A DNA stretch of 5,404 nucleotides from an uncultured Actinomycetes bacterium (GTDB taxonomy: Bacteria > Actinomycetota > Actinomycetes > Nanopelagicales > Nanopelagicaceae), in assembly GCA_903953805.1 (NCBI GenBank), contig CAJBLC010000160.1:1-5404 (forward strand), written 5' to 3'. Within the stretch, counting starts at the first letter, position 1. Every line of letters begins with the position of its first letter. The translations under genes and the position numbers were made by a program. Below the pieces are notes generated by a model. That model was not told the origin of the DNA. It made no database searches and was given only the letters and a program-made list of their open reading frames with translations. Positions 4,793-5,404 of this stretch are shown here, in pieces.

Positions 4793-5404
4793 TACTGATT
4801 AACCGCGAAGAGGCTCTTTGGCTTTGGTTGTTCGATCGCCCAGTCATAGACCTCGAGTGTGCGACGGGCAGTCGCATCCCATCCGAAGTTTGCAGCATGC
4901 GCAGTGGCACCGAGTGAGAGTGAGATCAATCGAGCGGGATCTGCCAACAAACGTGAGATCACAGCAGACCAGGCCTTTGGATCGTGGCCATCAACGAGTG
5001 AGCCAGAGATACCGTCAGATACTGCGGTACGTAGGCCTCCGACAGCGGTTGCTACTACTGGTGTTCCGCAGGCTTGGGCTTCAAGGGCAACTAGCCCAAA
5101 GCTCTCAGAGTACGAAGGAACGCAGACGAGATCTGATGCGCGATACCAATCAGGCAGATCAGTGCGAGCGATTGGCGGCATGAAGTGAACGACATCGTCG
5201 ATACCTAAGAACTTCGAGAGCGCCTTCAAACGTTCTGGCTCTTGTGATCCATTCCCAGAGGCACCACCGATAATGACAACCGCTAACTTCGCACGAAGAT
5301 ATGGCGAGTGGGTCAACATCTCGGCTGCAGCACGAAGTAAAACTTCTGGCCCCTTATGTGGCTGAATGCGACCAACGAAGGTGATCATCTTGGCATCTGG
5401 TGCA
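4792..5404 (-). CDS. mshA: D-inositol-3-phosphate glycosyltransferase MshA, C-terminal half (5' end cut off)
   Basis: MshA transfers N-acetylglucosamine from UDP-GlcNAc to 1L-myo-inositol 1-phosphate, the first step of mycothiol synthesis. The frame stays open past the internal ATG at 5388 to the window edge (five more codons, APDAK), so the true start lies outside. About 204 residues are visible, somewhat under half of the usual 420-480. They form the C-terminal, nucleotide-sugar-binding Rossmann domain of a GT-B, GT4-family enzyme. Counting from the ATG at 5388, this includes VGRIQPHKGPEVLLRAA (5-21), the GGASGNGS loop (41-48), FMPPIARTDLPDWYRASDL, and the EX7E motif ESFGLVALE within a SYSESFGLVALEAQACGTP block. 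RIQPHK and EAQACGTPVVA are typical of MshA rather than of other GT4 enzymes. The stop overlaps the ybjN start. Confidence is high for the family and good for the specific function. Confidence 0.88.
   Translation of the reverse strand, partial: APDAKMITFVGRIQPHKGPEVLLRAAAEMLTHSPYLRAKLAVVIIGGASGNGSQEPERLKALSKFLGIDDVVHFMPPIARTDLPDWYRASDLVCVPSYSESFGLVALEAQACGTPVVATAVGGLRTAVSDGISGSLVDGHDPKAWSAVISRLLADPARLISLSLGATAHAANFGWDATARRTLEVYDWAIEQPKPKSLFAVNQ

Noticed and set aside
4792..5388. A complete 198-residue mshA starting at the ATG at 5388
   Set aside because: The frame stays open upstream to the window edge and the ATG lies just before the conserved VGRIQP block, in the middle of a normal MshA, so it is an internal methionine.

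Overview
The window looks like a compact, mid-GC (about half G+C by eye) actinobacterial chromosome segment. CarD is almost residue-for-residue the mycobacterial type through all 143 visible residues. The two-component pair is of the SenX3-RegX3/PhoR-PhoP type, and a mycothiol-type glycosyltransferase (MshA) is followed by a YbjN-family protein and a phosphoglycerate mutase. From memory, Mycobacterium tuberculosis has mshA, a YbjN gene, gpm1, senX3 and regX3 in nearly this order, and Streptomyces has phoU divergent from phoR-phoP with a small lipoprotein and a CarD gene beyond. This window combines both arrangements. The modest GC and very tight packing suggest a streamlined lineage such as freshwater acI (Nanopelagicales-like) actinobacteria; that placement is inference, because no rRNA or other marker is present.

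Layout: carD (minus, 3' end cut by the window edge) is divergent from a small lipoprotein gene (plus). The lipoprotein gene converges on regX3 (minus), which is preceded by senX3 in one operon (transcribed senX3 then regX3, with a stop/start overlap). A 142-bp divergent intergenic region separates senX3 from phoU (plus); it carries a row of 11-bp units resembling a PHO box. phoU runs into gpm (minus) with the two stop codons touching. gpm is preceded on the minus strand by ybjN-like and mshA (5' end cut by the window edge), forming an mshA-ybjN-gpm cluster. There is no gene-free stretch above 300 bp, and I see no RNA gene, mobile element, CRISPR array or convincing hairpin terminator.

Functionally the centre of the window is phosphate sensing: SenX3 (kinase), RegX3 (OmpR-type regulator) and PhoU (the negative regulator linking Pst transport to the kinase). 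The flanks are housekeeping: RNA polymerase-binding CarD, glycolysis (Gpm) and mycothiol synthesis (MshA).

The most interesting points are: a SenX3 that appears to have no transmembrane segments because an in-frame stop lies just upstream of its start; a PHO-box-like array placed just where an activator of phoU would sit; and four genes that lack a convincing Shine-Dalgarno but have a TANNNT hexamer 6-7 nt before the start codon, which suggests leaderless transcripts. I found no new multi-gene system here.
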